This document shows positions 1-14,000 of a stretch of 64,000 nucleotides of DNA, piece after piece. The stretch's first letter is position 1. Every line of letters starts with the position of its first letter. Below the pieces are notes generated by a model. That model was not told the origin of the DNA, ran no database searches, and was given only the letters and a program-made list of their open reading frames with translations. This DNA is from Mimachlamys varia (taxonomy: Eukaryota; Mollusca; Bivalvia; Pectinida; Pectinidae): NCBI GenBank assembly GCA_947623455.1, contig OX392532.1:6208001-6272000 (forward strand), given 5' to 3'. A program made the translations under genes and the position numbers.

Positions 1-930
1 GATAAGACTATGTACAGGTACACTGCTACAGAATAGGATAAGACTATGTACAGGTACACCGCTACAGAATAGGATAAGACTATGTACAGGTACACCGCTG
101 CAGAATAGGATAAGACTTTGTACAGGTGCACTGCTACAGAATAGGATAAGACTATGTACAGGTACACCGCTACAGAATAGGATAAGACTATGTACAGGTA
201 CACTGCTACAGAATAGGATAAGACTATGTACAGGTGCACTGCTACAGAATAGGATAAGACTATGTACAGGTACACTCCTACAGAATAGGATAAGACTATG
301 TACAGGTGCACCTCTACAGAATAGGATAAGACTATGTACAGGTGCACTGCTACAGAATAGGATAAGACTATGTACAGGTACACCGCTACAGAATAGGATA
401 AGACTATGTACAGGTACACCACTACAGAATAGGATAAGACGTACAGGTACACCACTACAGAATAGGATAAGACTATGTACAGGTACACCGCTACAGAATA
501 GGATAGGACTATGTACAGGTGCACCACTACAGAATAGGATAAGACTATGTACAGGTACACTGCTACAGAATAGGATAAGACTATGTACAGGTACACCGCT
601 ACAGAATAGGATAAGACGTACAGGTACACCACTACAGAATAGGATAAGACTATGTACAGGTACACCGCTACAGAATAGGATAGGACTATGTACAGGTGCA
701 CCACTACAGAATAGGATAAGACTATGTACAGGTACACCACTACAGAATAGGATAAGACTTAGTACAGGTACACTGCTACAGAATAGGATAAGACTATGTA
801 CAGGTGCACCACTACATAATAGGATAAGACTATGTACAGGTGCACCTCTACAGAATAGGATTAGACTTAGTACAGGTACACTCCTACAGAATAGGATAAG
901 ACTATGTACAGGTACACCACTACAGAATGT
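1..930. repeat. 36-bp minisatellite array
   Basis: About 26 head-to-tail copies of a 36-bp unit beginning GATAAGACTATGTACAGG and ending CTACAGAATAG. Variation is concentrated at the A/G of GTACAGGT[AG]CAC and in the next few bases. Two copies (from 433 and from 610) lack TAT and are 33 bp long. They lie 177 bp apart inside a repeated five-unit block, which points to multi-unit duplication. The array probably sits in the cadherin intron after the exon at 1956-2061 and continues past the left edge. Confidence 0.95.
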
Positions 931-1389
931 TGTCATAGCATTTACACAATTAAAATGAAAACTTTTGACGAAATTATTCAAACAAGGGCAACTTTTCATT
1001 GAGCATGGCTAAATAATTGACTCAGTTAAACGAAAGATTTTTGTTTATGTTATAAGGTTCAATTCTGTTATCAGGTGAATCTTTACTCTGATGCTGTTAT
1101 CACGCAAGTTTTGCAAGCCCTGCCTGAACAAACATTTGAAGGTCTGTTTGTTTTAATAAACTTAAAACAGTCCTATTATTACTTATAAAATTGCATACAA
1201 GGCATCACTCCCACAAAAAAACCCAACTTTATTGTGTGGTGATATCATAAATGGGAATTTCTGAAAAATGAGTAAGAACTGTAGGATTCTAGAGAAAGAT
1301 GAGTACCGGTAGATGGAAAACCCCATTCCAAAGTAATCCCCATTCAGTTGAGAGTTTTAACCATTCCCACTTCAAAGGTAACCATATTA
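931..1389. other. intronic sequence, no feature seen
   Basis: AT-rich, non-repetitive sequence between two minisatellites. I found no convincing exon on either strand and no reading frame continuing the cadherin. Confidence 0.5.
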
Positions 1390-1998
1390 TAAACAGTATG
1401 GTTCCAATATTATTGAGAGTGACCATGCAGTATTATACTTACTTTTTGACTTGTATGTTTCCAATGTTATTGAGAGTGACCATACAGTATGGTCGTTACT
1501 TTATGACTTGTATGGTTCCAATATTATTGAGAGTGACCATACAGTATGGTCGTTACTGTATGACTTGTATGTTTCCAATGTTATTGAGAGTGACCATACA
1601 GTATGGTCGTTACTTTTTGACTTGTATGTTTCCAATATTATTGAGAGTGACCATGCAGTATTATACTCACTTTTTTACTTGTATGTTTCCAATGTTATTG
1701 AGAGTGACCATACAGTATGGTCGTTACTTTTTGACTTGTATGTTTCCAATGTTATTGAGAGTGACCATGCAGTATTATACTTACTTTTTGACTTGTATGT
1801 TTCCAATGTTATTGAGAGTGACCATACAGTATTATACTTACTTTTTGACTTGTATGTTTCCAATGTTATTGAGAGTGACCATACAGTATTATACTTACTT
1901 TTTGACTTGTATGTTTCCAATGTTATTGAGAGTGACCATGCAGTATTATGCTTACTTTTTGACTTGGATGTTTCCAATGTTATTAAGAGTGACGACAT
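1390..1998. repeat. 57-bp minisatellite overlapping a cadherin exon end
   Basis: Eleven copies of a 57-bp unit with TATTGAGAG anchors at 1411, 1468, 1525, 1582, 1639, 1696, 1753, 1810, 1867, 1924 and 1981 (TATTAAGAG in the last). Because 57 is divisible by three, long open frames with 19-residue repeats appear on both strands; these are unlikely to be genes. On the minus strand the copy at the right edge is the 3' end of cadherin exon 6 plus its 5' splice site, and the others are intronic duplicates of that junction. Donor variants in the copies are GTAAGT (four), GTGAGT (one), GTAACG (four) and GTAAGC (the exonic copy). Confidence 0.93.
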
Positions 1999-2061
1999 CA
2001 AAATATTCATCCTCCAAATCGTAGGTTATACTTGAGCTAGTGTCCTCGTCAGTCGCCGCCA
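1956..2061 (-). CDS. cadherin exon 6
   Basis: Acceptor TTCTAG precedes 2061 and donor AAAAA|GTAAGC follows 1956. Phase 1 entry completes a valine codon and then reads AATDEDTSSSITYDLED, the standard TDxD stretch after a cadherin inter-domain linker. The last 38 coding bases belong to the 57-bp minisatellite unit. The frame meets TAA immediately after the donor, so failure to splice here would truncate the protein. Confidence 0.85.
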
Positions 2062-5000
2062 CTAGAATCGTACATAAAAGTAATGATGAACAACATTAAA
2101 CTGGCCATGATATATCCACCACATATTTAAATGAGCAGTACTTTAAATATGGTATAAATATGTCAAATATGTGTTGGTAATTGATATTCAAAAGTACTGT
2201 CAGGAAAGGAATTAGGATCCTTGAAGAATAACACTGTTCAGATATTGATAGCTATCAGAAGTTGTCTAGAGTCCTTAGAGCGCACCTAACTGTCATTTAC
2301 TTTTTATTAATTGTGAAGGTTACGGATGTTTAATTAAGATATAGGGTAGAAGCTAAAATATCAGGGGGCATAACTCCAATAACAAAAGTCTGACAACAGT
2401 TAAAGCAAGTTTTATATATTCCTGTTCAAAGTAAATAACATTGTTATGAAGTTAACTTGTATATAACAGGGAATATTAGATTGTCATTATATACCCAGCA
2501 GCTTAGTTCTATCGATCAAAGATAAATATCAGACTTTCTAAACTTATTGTACTATACCTCTTTATAAAGATTTATTAGAAAACAATTACTTTGTTCTGGC
2601 ATTTCATTAAAGCTGCTTGTAAACTTTCAAGTTAATATATAGTAATAAATAAGAATGGTGGAAAAATTAAGCAACAGTAATTATGTTTCTGCATAGTTCA
2701 TAGGCTACAACTTCTTCTTTTATTTTAAAGATAACAAAAAATTGTAAAATATTTTCTGCTTTATTTTCAAAGAAAATCACTTAAACTTTAAAATCAGCTA
2801 TTCATTTGTGAACATTTCTACTGCCACAGAAAAAAATTAAGGAAATTCTATCATTCATAAAAAAAGTAAAAACTCAGTGTATAATTACCTTGCATAGCTG
2901 TTTGTCCGACAAGCAGCGACTCCTTAACCACTGCATAATACGGGGACAGGCCGAAAACGGGGTTAAACTCATTAACGTCAGTGATCCGTACCGTCAGCTG
3001 TGAGAATAAATGCATACAGGATCTTAATCATGTTTTAAAGGCGGTATAGGAAATAAGTCATGGATAGACTGTGGATCTTGATTTATCTCATTGTTAAAAC
3101 AATTAGGTTGAAGACGAATGCTGTACATGATACGTTTTTACGTACTGTACTGTATCATATTTCGCGTGGTTGACTACAAGGAATTAGCGCGAAATAGTTT
3201 TCTCTAATGGATCGCCCGATAGGTGGCTCACCTGTAGTGTCATGTTGGGCACGTGCAGCTGGTGAGCTGGCAAGTCAGTTCAGGGCAATGTACCGGTCAA
3301 GACGGGTCAATTTTAATTTTTACATTTGAGAGTAATCTTAATGGACGCGAAATAGTAATAGGAAAAGTGAAAAGATATTGTTTTAGTTTGTAAATTTGAT
3401 GCATGTAGTGATGAATTAATGGCATCACTGGTGCAGACTGGTCCGTTGTGAACAACCTAAGGGTGTTATTATTGTGGCCACCTGGGGGTGGGTCATTGGA
3501 GAAGAATAGTTTCTATGTTACTACACTATATAACAGTATACGCCTGGCTTGCCTTTATTTTTTTTCTTCAGCGTTGTGTCAGAAAGGATGGCTTTAACTC
3601 AGACTTCTGACAAATAAATTGACATTTAATCTCAAATTATTCTATAGGCATACTCATATCTTAGTGGTAGTCACATGTTCCACAATAAATCTATTTTCAA
3701 ATTGGAAATCACTGTTTCGTAAGGGAGATAAAATGTGATAACTAATATATGACTTTCCTTGGTATATATTTTGTACCCTCTGAATAATAAGGTCACTAAT
3801 GGATTGTGTGAGAGAGAGAACTAGCATAGGTATTCCAGTTCATGGTGTTTCTATGAGATAAATCAGTACAGAAGACTGACTTACGTCTACTAAGGTGGAT
3901 AGACCAGACACGCTGTCCATGGCCTTCAGCTGTAGCGTGTACTGTGGTGTCTTCTCGTGATTGTAGGACTGTAGGGTCAACAACTGTCCATCTCTGATAC
4001 TGAACAGTGTACTTGGCCCCTGTGTCCTCGGATTGATAATGGCATAAGTTGTTGTTCCATTTTGAAAGTTGACAGTCTGAAGATTTACTTCATTGGAATC
4101 AGAGTTCCGTAGCTTGAAGCTGGAAATTTGAAGGCACAGTAGATAGTTGTTTATTTAATAATACTTTTATACTGTATTTTTTTTTTTTTTTGTAAATTGT
4201 TATATAGCTCAATGATGTTGATTATAGCAATATTAATAGTTATTCTACATGTATACCGGTACTGTATATTAATCTTGAACACTGTTGAATAGTAATAATG
4301 TACCTGGTACTTGAATATTATACATATGTACAGTAATAGTTACATATTGTACACTTATATCTACATTGTATAGTGATACCTGTACATTGTATAGTAATAT
4401 TTATGCAATGTATAGTTTAACTTGTGCATTGTATAATAATACCTGTACACTGTAAAGTAATACCTGTACATTGTATAGATATACCTGTATATTGTATAGC
4501 AATACCTGTCATGTACATTGTAAAGTAATACATGTACATTGTATAATAATGTATGTACATGGCTATATACATTGTACAACAGTGTACATGGCTATATACA
4601 TTGTACAACAGTGTACATGACTATATACATTATACAACAGTGTACATGACTATATACATTGTACAACAGAGTACATGGCTATATACATTGTACAACTGAG
4701 TAAATGGCTATATACATTGTACAACAGAGTACATGGCTATATACATTGTACAACAGAGTACATGGCTATATACATTGTACAACAGAGTAAATGGCTATAT
4801 ACATTGTACAATGTTTGAAAATTCACTTACGTCTGTTCTTCTTGAGCATTTTCTGGGACGTCTGCGAAGTACTCGGGGAGATAAAACTGGGGTGGGCGAT
4901 ATCTGGTGGTGATGGATACTTGTTCTTTAGTACTGATCTGCTCCGTGTTTACACTATCATCCTTGAGGTACACAGTAATATCCTCGTCGTAGTTCTGGGT

Positions 5001-8000
5001 GAGACCAGCCTTGGTTTTGATCTCCCCCGTCAGCTGGTCTATCTCAAATTTAGTACTTGTTCCTGAAAAGTTAACATCTATATATAGTATGGAGTAGTAC
5101 TGTGACTATTTATTATAAGTGTGTTAGGAACATGCCTTCAAGAGTTTCTGTCAGTAATAAAAAATATATATGGAGCCCCCATTACAGAATGTAATGGTTA
5201 CTTTTTATTCTATAATGGGCAGCTCCTTATATATATATTTTCTATTTACTGACAGAAACTCAAGCAACTGTGGTTAAGAGCGACATTTTCAGTTCATTAT
5301 CTAATGGCATGTTGTTGATATGAGGTACATACTTAGTACTTATATCATATAATGTTGAAAACAAATTAAGTAAATTTTACTTAAAATCATATATATATTT
5401 CCATGGTACATGGGTTTATAATTTGGCGGGAAAAGAACTCTACGATTTTTCTTAGGATAGTTTATTAAAGATTGGAGAAGGGAAGGAATATTCTAAGTTT
5501 TGAAATATTGTGTCACATGCGGTTATTCACGATCTATATTTCGATAATATAAAAACTAAAAAAGAAAAATTGGGGGGGGGGGTACTTTTCTATCCATTGC
5601 TGTAAATGAAAAAAATAGAAGAGTTCCGAAAAAATTATTAGGCTCGCTCTTTAATTGGGATCCTTACAACTTAACCAATCTTCTCAAAAAGAAAACATTG
5701 AGGTGTATGTGACCTCTGTCCGTTATATCATTTGTAAACTAGCATGGCTATACGTATACGTAGTAGTCACACACTCGACTTACCATCCATGTAAAAGCCC
5801 AGTACACTGCCCTGGTCCTGGTCGAGCCCAGTGACGGTGTAAACAGTGGTCCCGACAGGTGCCCATCCATTAATACGGGCGAGCATGGGCCTGGGGATAT
5901 TGGTGATCTTCGGCACCTCATCATTGACATCCAAAACGTTAATTGTTAAAGTGTGTTCATAATCAGCTGAAAAGTAAAAACGGTATAGAATTTAGATCAG
6001 CTAAAGGCACGTGGCTAACTCGAACCAGCAACGGATCCGGATGTTCCTCTAAAAATAGATACAAACTCGAATCGAACCTGATGACACTAACCGCTACATC
6101 GTATCGAACTTTGGGGTTATTGCCCCTTATATGTAGTATTTCCATACAGTGTATTCAGCAATGTCTGAGATACTAACTTTCGTCGTGAATCCCCTGTCGT
6201 ATTTTACAACAGCCACGTCGTCAAGCTTTCCCCTAAATTCCCAAAATGCAATGTCGACTGATATTGAAAAAGAGTCATCTGTTTAAAGAATCGGTGTCCC
6301 TGGTACACACGAGCGACTAGCATAGCGGTAGATTAAAATTTTAAATTATATTAGCACTGCTATCTCAGTCCGTAATTTAGGTCACCGATAGCTGTAATTA
6401 ACAACTTCTCGTGCCCCTGTGATTGACGGGACATGTTCGTACAGATACGATAATTGGCGCGCCTGTGTCACGGATCACGTCCGATTTACATGACTTATTG
6501 ATGATTTACTAGTTTTCAGAGCTGATCAATTCATCAGGTGGTTTCGACTTCGGTGTTAGATTTAAATTTATTTCACTAAACCACTGGAGTTTTAATTAAA
6601 AACTGCTCTGGAAATCAATAGTCTTGCTCAAGTTCAAACCACAATATCAATAAAACCGAACGTTTAACTCGTAACATTGCTGGACTCAATTTACTACAAT
6701 TTACTTCAAATTATTTCAATTAATCAATCTTAATTGTATTTAAATTTTCTCCAGTCACATTTTGTGTTAGTGTATTTGGTTTGGTTATTGATCATGACTG
6801 TCATACGATTTTAGATTAAGCATGATGCCTTGTAAAGACAAATTCACTAAGATAATTTCTGCTATATTTCCCCAATACAAATATCAGTTTATTTTCCAAA
6901 AATCTCGTTTTGGACCATTCCAAAGTTACACAGTTTATGTAAAATATGTCTTCACATTTGGAGGTAGTTGGAAAATTAAAGTAAACTCTCTGGGGTCAAT
7001 CAGAATATAGTAGATCGCGAAAAATGGACTTTTGTTTCATTACCATCTAAAACAAAGTCAACAGACTGTCTTTAATAACTAGTGCATAGATTATAATTTT
7101 AACTCAGAAAAAAATGAAGAAAAAAAAACAAAGCAAAAATGATGAGTTTATATTGAATATTCTTTTGATTATCTCTAATACAATTTCAGATTTATTATAT
7201 ACATGTCATCTTTCTATGAAGTATTTTTTAATACTATGAGTAAGATATATTTTCCCACGATAAGGCGGTTATAACTTTTCGTAAGACGTTTTTATTGCTC
7301 TTATTTGGAAACTTTTGAACCTCTCTAACATTATTTATAACTTTTAGGATGCGCTGTCGCCAGGCGATTCCGTTTTAAATCTTACACGTTATACTGTACA
7401 CGTATGTTCCTCAAATTTATACACGAATACCGATCATATCTTTATAGAAAAAAATACAAAAAGCGACCATGTTCTGAATCTTCTTGTGTCGGGGCGACGG
7501 GGTGAGCCAGGGGCACCGTTTATCTGCTATAGAAATGTGCAGGTGTCAGAACCTAAACAGTCTCCACGTTTGCCTGGTTTCTGTCCACTTCATACAATTT
7601 ATAGCTTTACAATCGTACCATACAATATTTTAGATAAGTGAAGTGTTAGTTCAGTCTCCGGCTGTGTATGTAATCTTCCCACGGGTGGACATACTTCCAG
7701 AATAAACGACACGCCAATGCATAAAGTTTTATATCCGTTTTTTTTCTTTACGACACTGGAATGGTTTAAAAATGGAAAGTATAAATATTCAATATCTGCA
7801 TTTATTTCCCTCGTGACAAACAAAAGAATAACCTAAATTGGACACGGTACAATATTAAAATATGTATTTTCCTTCCTGACAAGTGAATAGTCCGCTGTAA
7901 TCGATAAAGGTGTAAAAGATCTCCGGGCGGTATGCAAGGAATGTGGAGCGGGGTAAACAATGTGACGTCACGCCTTGATCAGCGATAACGGGCCACAATA

Positions 8001-11000
8001 GATGTGAGGTAAGCCTGCAGTAAGCGGTTACTTAATCTGTACAGCTTTGTAAAGATCAAAAAAACTAAACCCAAACAAGACCGTCTCGTCAAACGTACAC
8101 ATTGTGGTACAGAATAAATATTCAACAGACATGATCGATCATTAAAATAACCAGATAGTGACATTATTAAAAGCTTTTATGCACGTTTTCCTGCACTTAT
8201 TATTTCATAATGATGTTTTTTTTAAATAGTATTTCAGCCATTTCTGTAAGAGAAGCATGAAGTCCAACAGTCAAACTAGCGTTACAAGCGACGATTTAAA
8301 CCATTTCAAATACAATCTTACATTTTGTATATTCAGTACTACTGGGAAAATAAAGACATCCACCAAAAGTCGAAGCTACGACGACACGTAACATTTCACA
8401 CGGCGTCTATAGAATGTGAGGAAACGACAAGTAATACGCTTCAATCCTTCCGGTGCTCGCGATCGGCAATAAATGGCTATAAAACGGTTTTAAATTATCT
8501 ATTTACACTTCAGTTGTCACACATAGCTAGGTTTACTTGTCTGTCAACAATAAATTGCAATAACACACAGCCCGACTGTATTGTCGAACTTCCGTTAGAG
8601 GTGAAGTTACCAATCCGGATACATCGAGTTCTAGTTACGAAACTAGTTTCGTTGACATTGCTTCCACTCTCTTGTGACTACAATCTTGATTTGTTGAGTT
8701 GTAGCTACAGGTCCGGTTACATTGAGTTTTCGTTACAAACGTCTAGTTACACTGAGTTGTGGATACAGGCCCGGTTACATTGAGTTGTAGCTGTATGTCA
8801 GGTTACATTGAGTTTTCGTTACAAACGTCTAGTTACATTGAGTTGTAGCTACATGGCCAGTTAGATTGAGTTTTCGTTACAAACGTCTAGTTACATGAGT
8901 TGTGGATACACATCCGGTTACATTGAGTTGTAGCTACAGGTCCGGTTACAGTGAGCTGTCGTTACAATTGTCTAGTTGCGTTGAGTTGTAGCTACAGATC
9001 ATGTTACATTGGGCTGTCGTTAAAAAGTCTAGTTACAATGAGTTGTAGCTACAGGTCCGGTTACATTGAGTTGTAGCTACAGGTCCGGTTACAATGAGCT
9101 GATGTTACAGGTCAGGTTACATTGAGTCGTAGCTACAGGTCCGGTTACATTGAGTTGTAGCTACAGGTCCGGTTACATTGAGTTGTCGATACAAACGTCT
9201 AGTTACAATGAGTTGTAGCTACAGGTCAGGTTACATTGAGTCGTAGCTACAGGTCCGGTTACATTGAGCTGTAGCTACAGGTCCGGTTACATTGAGTTGT
9301 AGCTACAGGTCCGGTTACATTGAGTTGTAGCTACAGGTCCGGTTACATTGAGTCGTAGCTACAGGTTCAGTTACATTGAGTTGTAGCTACAGGTCCGGTT
9401 ACATTGAGTTGTCGTTAAAAAGCCTAGTTACAATGAGTTGTAGCTACAGGTCCGGTTACATTGAGTCGTAGCTACAGGTCCGGTTACATTGAGTCGTAGC
9501 TACAGGTCCGGTTACATTGAGTTGTCGATACAGGTCCGGTTACATTGAGTCGTAGCTACAGGTCCGGTTACATTGAGTTGTCGTTAAAAAGCCTAGTTAC
9601 AATGAGTTGTCGATACAGGTCCGGTTACATTGAGTCGTAGCTACAGGTCCGGTTACATTGAGTCGTAGCTACAGGTCCGGTTACATTGAGTTGTAGCTAC
9701 AGGTCCAGTTACAGTACATTGAGTTGTAGCTACAGGTCCGGTTACAATGAACTGTAGTTACAAACGTCTTGTTACTTTTCTGATTACATTAGGCGGTTGT
9801 TGTGAATAGCATTCTGTGTATTTGTTATTTAGACGATTGTAAAATACAATCGTCTTCTTTCAAATACATACCTGTATCATTGAGTGAATTCGGGGTTGTA
9901 CCTGTCAGATATATTCAATTTATTTCCAAATACGAAACAACATATAGGAGTAGAAGCTATATAAAATATAAACCTGGTACAATACATACACACACGGTAT
10001 CAACAGGATTGACCGGACAATTATAAAGGAATGTACTACTGTAAGAATTTGGCAGAACCTCGATGTTTGTTCGTGAGAATTGTCGACAATGACCGCCGAC
10101 ATACTGTTTGACAAGCCAGTACTACACTGATCCTATTATGGGTTTTGTTAGTCAATTATCCCACCTATAGTGGTCTGGTATTTGTAGTAACAAGTATATG
10201 GTAGTATGCCTCCGATTAGGTGTACACTATATATAGTAGCAAAGGCGCTAGCGTTCATTAAATACAAACCTTTATATAGACGATGAAGCAATGAACACCT
10301 CTTTTTTTTTGTAAGATATGTTTTTTTTCATTGTCTTTCGATTCTATTTTACTATATACCCATTTCTAGTACCCTGTCAATTTCCTGTTCGCATAATTCA
10401 TATCAGCTATATACATACAGGACTAGGTGTAATCCTCCTTGAGTACAGAATGCTAGATTGAACAGAGCGGATTGTAAAAAGCATCTCAATGTGTGATTTA
10501 TTTTTATCTTATCGCAAACTTCTGAAGAAAGTGATTGAAACAGTTTCTTTATGAGACTGACAAATGGAATTGGCAACGATCTACTGCGTTTATACTTGTA
10601 TGACGACATTTACGAGAATTCATAGCTAGCTTATCATTCAATATTGTGTCCAAGTCTGGCGTTATCAAATATCATAAAGCATTTTTAATGACAACTTAAT
10701 ATCTATGTATATCAGGGAAGTTGCATTTGGGATAACCTGTCCAGATTGATCTTGTCGGGTACCGTTGACCCGTTGACCTTGAAGGGTACCGTTGACCTTC
10801 ACGGGTCTGTCATCACCTGCTGATCCGTTATCGTGTCAACAGATGGGAGATAGGGGCCAGTGTCCGACCACCCCATAAATCGGCCATTCCACATGGCCAG
10901 GGGTACATTCCCTACTTTTATTACATATACCACCCGACTAAACAAAGCACGGAAGGGTGTGTGCGTATAGTGTCTGTGAACCTCAATAATTATATCATTT

Positions 11001-14000
11001 CACTTTGATTTGTGCTATTTCTGCTGATAAAATGATGAAGTTGTATAATTAATGAAACTGTACAAGGCATGCGCAATTCTGCAAACGAATCACTCTTGCT
11101 ACATGACATTGTTTTGATTGTAAATATGTTTATCTGTTTATGAATTTACTATTTATCAACTTGTATTATTTTCTGCCTATATAGATAAAAACGATATTTA
11201 ATGTTTTGATTGTACATAATTACATTTGATTATGAATTGACTATCAATTCACTTGTATATATGTTCTTGTAACTCTTCAAATTGGAGGAAATAAAGAAAT
11301 AATACCTGTATCAAATACTAACACGTCATTGACGCTTGTTACCTTGGACAAGACAAATACAATATTATAAATAGAAAATGCCCAGAATATGGTGTTTTAA
11401 TGTTGATTATAAACTGACATTTTTTAAGTTGCAGATAATTGACAACTTTTAAACAATAATAATCCTTCCATTGTAGTTTGTTGCCTTACGAATCTGGGTT
11501 CTGTAGCTGGTTGGTATATGATGAATGTTATTGACTGTACGTAAACAATGCCGCCACTGTTTATAAAACTGTCTACTAATAGAATGAAAACCCAGCTGTT
11601 GTGTCATACTGAACAGCCGAGAGTGTATGTTACATACTCTATTATTGTGTTGTGTGTGCAGTCCGAATTCCGACACCTAACTTGTCCTGCCGACAGGGAC
11701 TCCAATCAACCACGTACCCCACCATAAAACCCACCATATCCCTGCAGCTGTTAAACGCTGCACGGTAATTTACCTCAGGGTCCCTAGAGATAATCTACTC
11801 ACAGGTGTTTGTCGACATGAATACGATTTTTTTTTCATTAAAAGAATTATTAAAAGACGAATACAGTATTTCATAACAATAAAATGGGTAATTTCAAAAG
11901 TTTTTAATTAATTATCGTTTTTTTTATAAGGCTACTGCATGGGGTTGTAATTGTCTGTTAGATATAATTTTTAATGAAAGAAATGGTATTCATGTCTCCA
12001 AGCATATGTTGTGAACCTATAGTAGGCCCTCCTCCGGATCGATCGCCACCCAGAACAGCCCCTACAACATGTACTTCAAAGTTAGACTCTACACGGAACC
12101 CTAACACTGTTACTAGACATATAGAACAAGTGCCAGGAAGACAGGAACCCACCATCTAATATTGATGATCATCTTTCTGTTTGTTTACACGGTAGAAATG
12201 ATACCGTCAAAGGCGTATATCGTACACCTGTACATATCAGGGTAGATGCTACAACTAAAACAAGAATCTTCCGCATTCTCCGGATGGCGATATGATGTCA
12301 GACAAACCTAGACGATGTCGAATTGGGATTAAACCACTTTTAAGACATTTTACACTGATTCTTTGACATCTTTACTGAATATGCCTTTTAATACGTATTG
12401 ATACCCTGATCACCATAATGTGTGTTATAATTACCTTACATAAGTGTATCATGAAATATGAAACTTGTATAATATGCGGGTGCGTTCACATTCTTGTATA
12501 CATGTGCCCGTGTGTATGCTACCTACTGTAGCTGTTTGATACGTATACCTCTATATTATATAGGTAACAAACACAATATCATGTACATCCGTAACACGTA
12601 ACACACAAAGAATGTACCTGTATGTTACTCATTACAAAGTGAGTGTTACTTTATAATGTACCTGTATGTTACTCATTACAAAGTGAGTGTTACTTTATAA
12701 TGTACCTGTATGTTACTCATTACAAAGTGAGTGTTACTTTATAATGTACCTGTATGTTACTCATTACAAAGTGTTACTTTATAATGTACCTGTATGTTAC
12801 ACATTACAAAGTGAGTGTTACTTTATAATGTACCTGTATGTTACTCGTTACAAAGTGAGTGTTACTATATAATGTACCTGTATGTTACACATTACAAAGT
12901 GAGTGTTACTTTATAATGTACCTGTATGTTACTCATTACAAAGTGAGTGTTACTTTATAATGTACCTGTATGTTACTCATTACAAAGTGAGTGTTACTTT
13001 ATAATGTACCTGTATGTTACTCGTTACAAAGTGAGTGTTACTTTATAATGTACCTGTATATTACACATTACAAAGTGAGTGTTACTTTATAATGTACCTG
13101 TATGTTACTCGTTACAAAGTGAGTGTTACTTTATAATGTACCTGTATGTTACTCATTACAAAGTGAGTGTTACTTTATAATGTACCTGTATGTTACTCAT
13201 TACAAAGTGTTACTTTATAATGTACCTGTATGTTACTCGTTACAAAGTGAGTGTTACTTTATAATGTACCTGTATGTTACTCGTTACAAAGTGAGTGTTA
13301 CTTTATAATGTACCTGTATGTTACTCATTACAAAGCGAGTGTTACTTTATAATGTACCTGTATATTACACATTACAAAGTGAGTGTTACTTTATAATGTA
13401 CCTGTATGTTACTCATTACAAAGCGAGTGTTACTTTATAATGTACCTGCAGCTGTATGTTACTCATAACAAAGTGAGTGTTACTTTATAATGTACCTGTA
13501 TGTTACCCATTACAAAGTGGGTGTTACTTTATAATGGGAAGCATGAAGTTGGTTCCTAGTTCCTAGTTCCGTGTTCCGTTTAATAAACGGAATTAGGAAC
13601 CAGACCCTAGTTCCGTTTAACATAAACGGAACTGGGAACCAGACCCGAGTTCCGTTTAACATAAACGGAACTGGGAACCAGACCCGAGTTCCGTTTAACC
13701 TTAAACGGAACTGGGAACCAGACCCGAGTTCCGTTTAACCTTAAACGGAACTGGGACGTATAACAGTTGATCTAACAAAACAGATACGTTCGATGATCAT
13801 ATATTTCATACTTAAACCAAACACAGGAATCGAACCAAAACCCTTTCAGACAAACAATAAGACTTAGAAAAGCATTCTTAAATGAATTTCTGTTATACGG
13901 AACTCACATCCAAACTCCAGTTCCGTTTAACCTTAAACGGAACTGGGAACCAGACCCGAGTTCCGTTTAACCTTAAACGGAACTGGGACGTTTAACAGTT

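Noticed and set aside
1299..2035. Long plus-strand reading frames with 19-residue repeats
   Set aside because: The 57-bp unit is divisible by three, so all frames stay open without coding. The true coding strand here is minus and covers only 1956-2061.
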